Assembly (NCBI GenBank): GCA_003453695.1
Contig: DMNK01000056.1
Span: 9,353 to 17,995 of the forward strand
Reading direction: 5' to 3'
Length of the DNA: 8,643 nucleotides
Source of the DNA: Acidimicrobiaceae bacterium
Lineage (GTDB): Bacteria > Actinomycetota > Acidimicrobiia > Acidimicrobiales > UBA8190
Below the pieces are notes generated by a model. The model did no database searches. It was not told where the DNA came from and saw only the letters and a list, made by a program, of their open reading frames with translations. The translations under genes were made by a program, and so were the position numbers. Every line of letters begins with the position of its first letter. Within the stretch, counting starts at the first letter, position 1. Shown here piece by piece: positions 6,691-8,643 of this stretch.

Positions 6691-8643
6691 GTGGGCCTGC
6701 GCATCGAGGATTACGGGATCATCGGCGACACCCACACCGCCGCCCTGGTGGGCAGGAACGGTTCCATCGACTGGCTGTGCCTGCCTCGTTTCGACTCCGA
6801 CGCCTGCTTTGCCAGCCTGCTCGGCGACGAGTCGAACGGCTACTGGAAGATCGCACCGGCCGGTACCGTTCGTCGCACCTCCCGCCACTACCACGTCGAC
6901 ACCCTCGTACTCGAGACGGAGTTCGAGACCGACACGGGCACGGTCTCCATCACCGACTGCATGCCGATCCGCGAGGACGACCCGCAAATCGTGCGGGTGG
7001 TGCGGGGGGTCTCCGGATCGGTGGACATGCGCATGGACCTCGTCATCCGCTTCGGCTACGGGAGCCGCATCCCCTGGGTCCGGCGCGTCGGCTCCCTGCT
7101 GTGTGCCATCGCCGGCCCCGACGGGCTGGCCCTGTGGACCCCGGTGGAGGCCAGGGGCGAGGACATGACCACCGTGGCCGACTTCACCGTGGTGGCCGGT
7201 CAGACCACACCGTTCGTCCTCACATGGTTCCCCTCCCACCAGGCCGCCCCCCGCCCCATCGACGCCCGTTACGCGGTGGAGGACACCAAGATGTTCTGGG
7301 CGGATTGGGTCTCGGACTTCACTTTCGACGGCCCCTGGCGCGACGCCGTGCTCCGATCGCTCATCACGTTGAAGGCGCTCACCTATCGTCCCACTGGCGG
7401 GATCGTGGCGGCGGCCACCACCTCGCTGCCGGAGACGGTGGGTGGGGTGCGCAACTGGGACTACCGCTACTGCTGGCTGCGCGACGCCACCTTGACTCTG
7501 GCTGCGCTGCTGCAGGGAGGCTTCCACGAGGAGGCGCTCGACTGGCGCGACTGGCTGCTGCGGGCCGTGGCCGGCAACCCCGACGCCATGCAGATCATGT
7601 ACGGCGCCGGTGGCGAGCGCCGTCTCGACGAGTGGGAGGTCCCCTGGCTGTCGGGCTACGAAGGGTCGAAGCCGGTCCGGGTGGGGAACGCCGCCTCGGG
7701 ACAGTTCCAGCTGGACGTGTACGGCGAGGTCCTCGCCGCCCTTTTCCACTCGTGCGAGCTCGGAGACCGCCTGTCGGGCTCGGCATGGGACCTGCAGCAC
7801 GTCCTCGTCGACTTCGTGTCCAAGCACTGGACCGAGCCCGACGACGGCATCTGGGAGGTGCGGGGCCCGCGTCGCCATTTCACCCACTCCAAGGTCATGG
7901 CCTGGGTGGCGGTGGACCGAGCCTTGCGCATCGCCGAGAGCGAAGGGCTACCCGCACCGGTGGCGGACTGGAAGGCGCTGCGGGACAAGATGCACGCCGA
8001 GATCCTGGAGAAGGGCTTCAACGCGAAGCGGGGCGCCTTCACCCAGTACTACGGCGGGGACGAGCTCGACGCCAGCCTGCTCATGATCCCCCTGTTCGGC
8101 TTCCTCCCGGCCACCGACCCCCGGATGGTGAGCACCATCGAAGCCATCCAGCGCGAGCTCACCGAGGACGGGTTTGTGCTCAGGTACAAGGCCGAGGACG
8201 CCCACGCCGTCGACGGCCTCGCAGGCCACGAGGGGGCCTTTCTGGCGTGTTCGTTCTGGATGGCCGACTGTCTGCACCTGATCGGCCGTAGCGAGGAGGC
8301 CACCGAGCTCTTCGAACGCCTGATCGCCTTGCGCAACGACCTCGGGCTCCTGGCCGAGGAATACGACGCCCGCCTGGACCGTCAGGTGGGGAACTTCCCG
8401 CAGGCCTTCTCGCACGTCTCGCTCGTGAACAGTGCCTACAACCTGAGCGGTCAGGCCCGGACCGCCTACGACACCTCCGCCACGGATGCGATGCGTCGAC
8501 GGCGCCGGTGGCGTCCCAGCACGCGCTCGTGGCGAGGGCACCCTGTCACCGGGCACGACGTACACGACCCGCGCTCCAGCGGGCCACCCAGGAGAGTCCT
8601 GAGCCCCGACCGGCCGTCGAGGCCCGACGCGCCCGACGCGCCC
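6691..8643 (+). CDS. Glycoside hydrolase family 15 protein (trehalase/glucoamylase type), open at the window's right edge
   Basis: Inverting exo-alpha-glucosidase family; actinobacterial members include the Rv2402-type trehalase, others are glucoamylases or glucodextranases. From GTG 6691 the frame is open for 651 codons with no stop, so the 3' end is missing. The N-terminal beta-rich domain begins LRIEDYGIIGDTHTAALVG and carries GSIDWLCLPRFDS (24-36). The catalytic alpha/alpha barrel spans about 215-590: NWDYRYCWLRDA (255-266), then LDEWEVPWLSGY (312-323) with Glu314 or Glu316 as likely general acid, PVRVGNAAS (328-336), and EEYD (556-559) with Glu556 or Glu557 as likely general base, followed by VGNFPQAFSHVSLVN (567-581). 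There is no signal peptide, so it should be cytoplasmic. Family similarity fades after about residue 588; the remainder is Arg/Pro-rich and ends in a DAP-DAP repeat at the edge. Substrate (trehalose versus malto-oligosaccharide) is not decided by what I can see. Confidence 0.92.
   Translation, partial: MGLRIEDYGIIGDTHTAALVGRNGSIDWLCLPRFDSDACFASLLGDESNGYWKIAPAGTVRRTSRHYHVDTLVLETEFETDTGTVSITDCMPIREDDPQIVRVVRGVSGSVDMRMDLVIRFGYGSRIPWVRRVGSLLCAIAGPDGLALWTPVEARGEDMTTVADFTVVAGQTTPFVLTWFPSHQAAPRPIDARYAVEDTKMFWADWVSDFTFDGPWRDAVLRSLITLKALTYRPTGGIVAAATTSLPETVGGVRNWDYRYCWLRDATLTLAALLQGGFHEEALDWRDWLLRAVAGNPDAMQIMYGAGGERRLDEWEVPWLSGYEGSKPVRVGNAASGQFQLDVYGEVLAALFHSCELGDRLSGSAWDLQHVLVDFVSKHWTEPDDGIWEVRGPRRHFTHSKVMAWVAVDRALRIAESEGLPAPVADWKALRDKMHAEILEKGFNAKRGAFTQYYGGDELDASLLMIPLFGFLPATDPRMVSTIEAIQRELTEDGFVLRYKAEDAHAVDGLAGHEGAFLACSFWMADCLHLIGRSEEATELFERLIALRNDLGLLAEEYDARLDRQVGNFPQAFSHVSLVNSAYNLSGQARTAYDTSATDAMRRRRRWRPSTRSWRGHPVTGHDVHDPRSSGPPRRVLSPDRPSRPDAPDAP
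8626..8643 (+). repeat. Tandem 9-bp repeat encoding Asp-Ala-Pro, cut by the window edge
   Basis: GACGCGCCC occurs twice in tandem (8626-8634, 8635-8643), in frame with the GH15 gene and coding DAP-DAP. The array may continue outside the window, which would make a low-complexity C-terminal tail. Confidence 0.5.

Noticed and set aside
6460..7887. 475-residue ORF antisense to the GH15 gene
   Set aside because: It is rich in His, Gly, Val and Asp as expected of the complement of a GC-rich coding frame. It spans a spacer and two gene ends and has no recognisable domain.
6684..8291. 535-residue plus-strand ORF in another frame across the GH15 gene
   Set aside because: Its product is an Arg/His/Pro-rich shadow; the frame beginning at 6691 carries all GH15 motifs.

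Overview
The window is high-GC (third codon positions almost all G or C), with frequent GTG starts and a MarP-type membrane serine protease. Together with a TPP enzyme resembling mycobacterial IlvX, this points to an actinobacterium (Mycobacteriales, Acidimicrobiia or a relative; the sequence alone does not settle which). It looks like ordinary chromosomal metabolic and envelope DNA. I see no tRNA, rRNA, insertion sequence, CRISPR array, phage gene or attachment site.

Layout: (1) 1-1365, plus strand, the 3' part of a phosphoesterase / phospholipase C-family gene whose start lies left of the window. (2) 5163-1367, minus strand, a compact three-gene unit read in the order FAD-linked 2-hydroxyacid oxidase, IlvX-like thiamine-diphosphate enzyme, aldo/keto reductase. 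Its spacings are 18 bp and a 4-base GTGA overlap. It converges on the phosphoesterase with a single base between the two stop codons. (3) 5164-5380, a 217-bp divergent intergenic region that should hold the promoters for both directions. (4) 5381-6553, plus strand, a MarP-like protease with four N-terminal membrane segments, a complete His-Asp-Ser triad and the cysteine pair. (5) 6554-6690, a short spacer packed with short direct repeats. (6) 6691 to the right edge, plus strand, a GH15-family glycosidase (trehalase/glucoamylase type) that is still open at the window end.

How the genes may work together: the minus-strand unit reads as a possible short pathway. A flavin dehydrogenase would turn a D-2-hydroxyacid into a 2-oxoacid, a TPP enzyme with a decarboxylase-like active site would decarboxylate or ligate it, and an NAD(P)H reductase would reduce the resulting aldehyde or ketone. 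The substrate cannot be read from the sequence. The protease is probably an envelope and acid/oxidative stress factor, and the GH15 enzyme a cytoplasmic glucosidase acting on trehalose or a maltodextrin. No clearly new system is evident. The best leads are the identity of the three-gene pathway, the decarboxylase-like residues in the TPP enzyme, the repeat-rich spacer and the unusual C-terminal tail of the GH15 protein.
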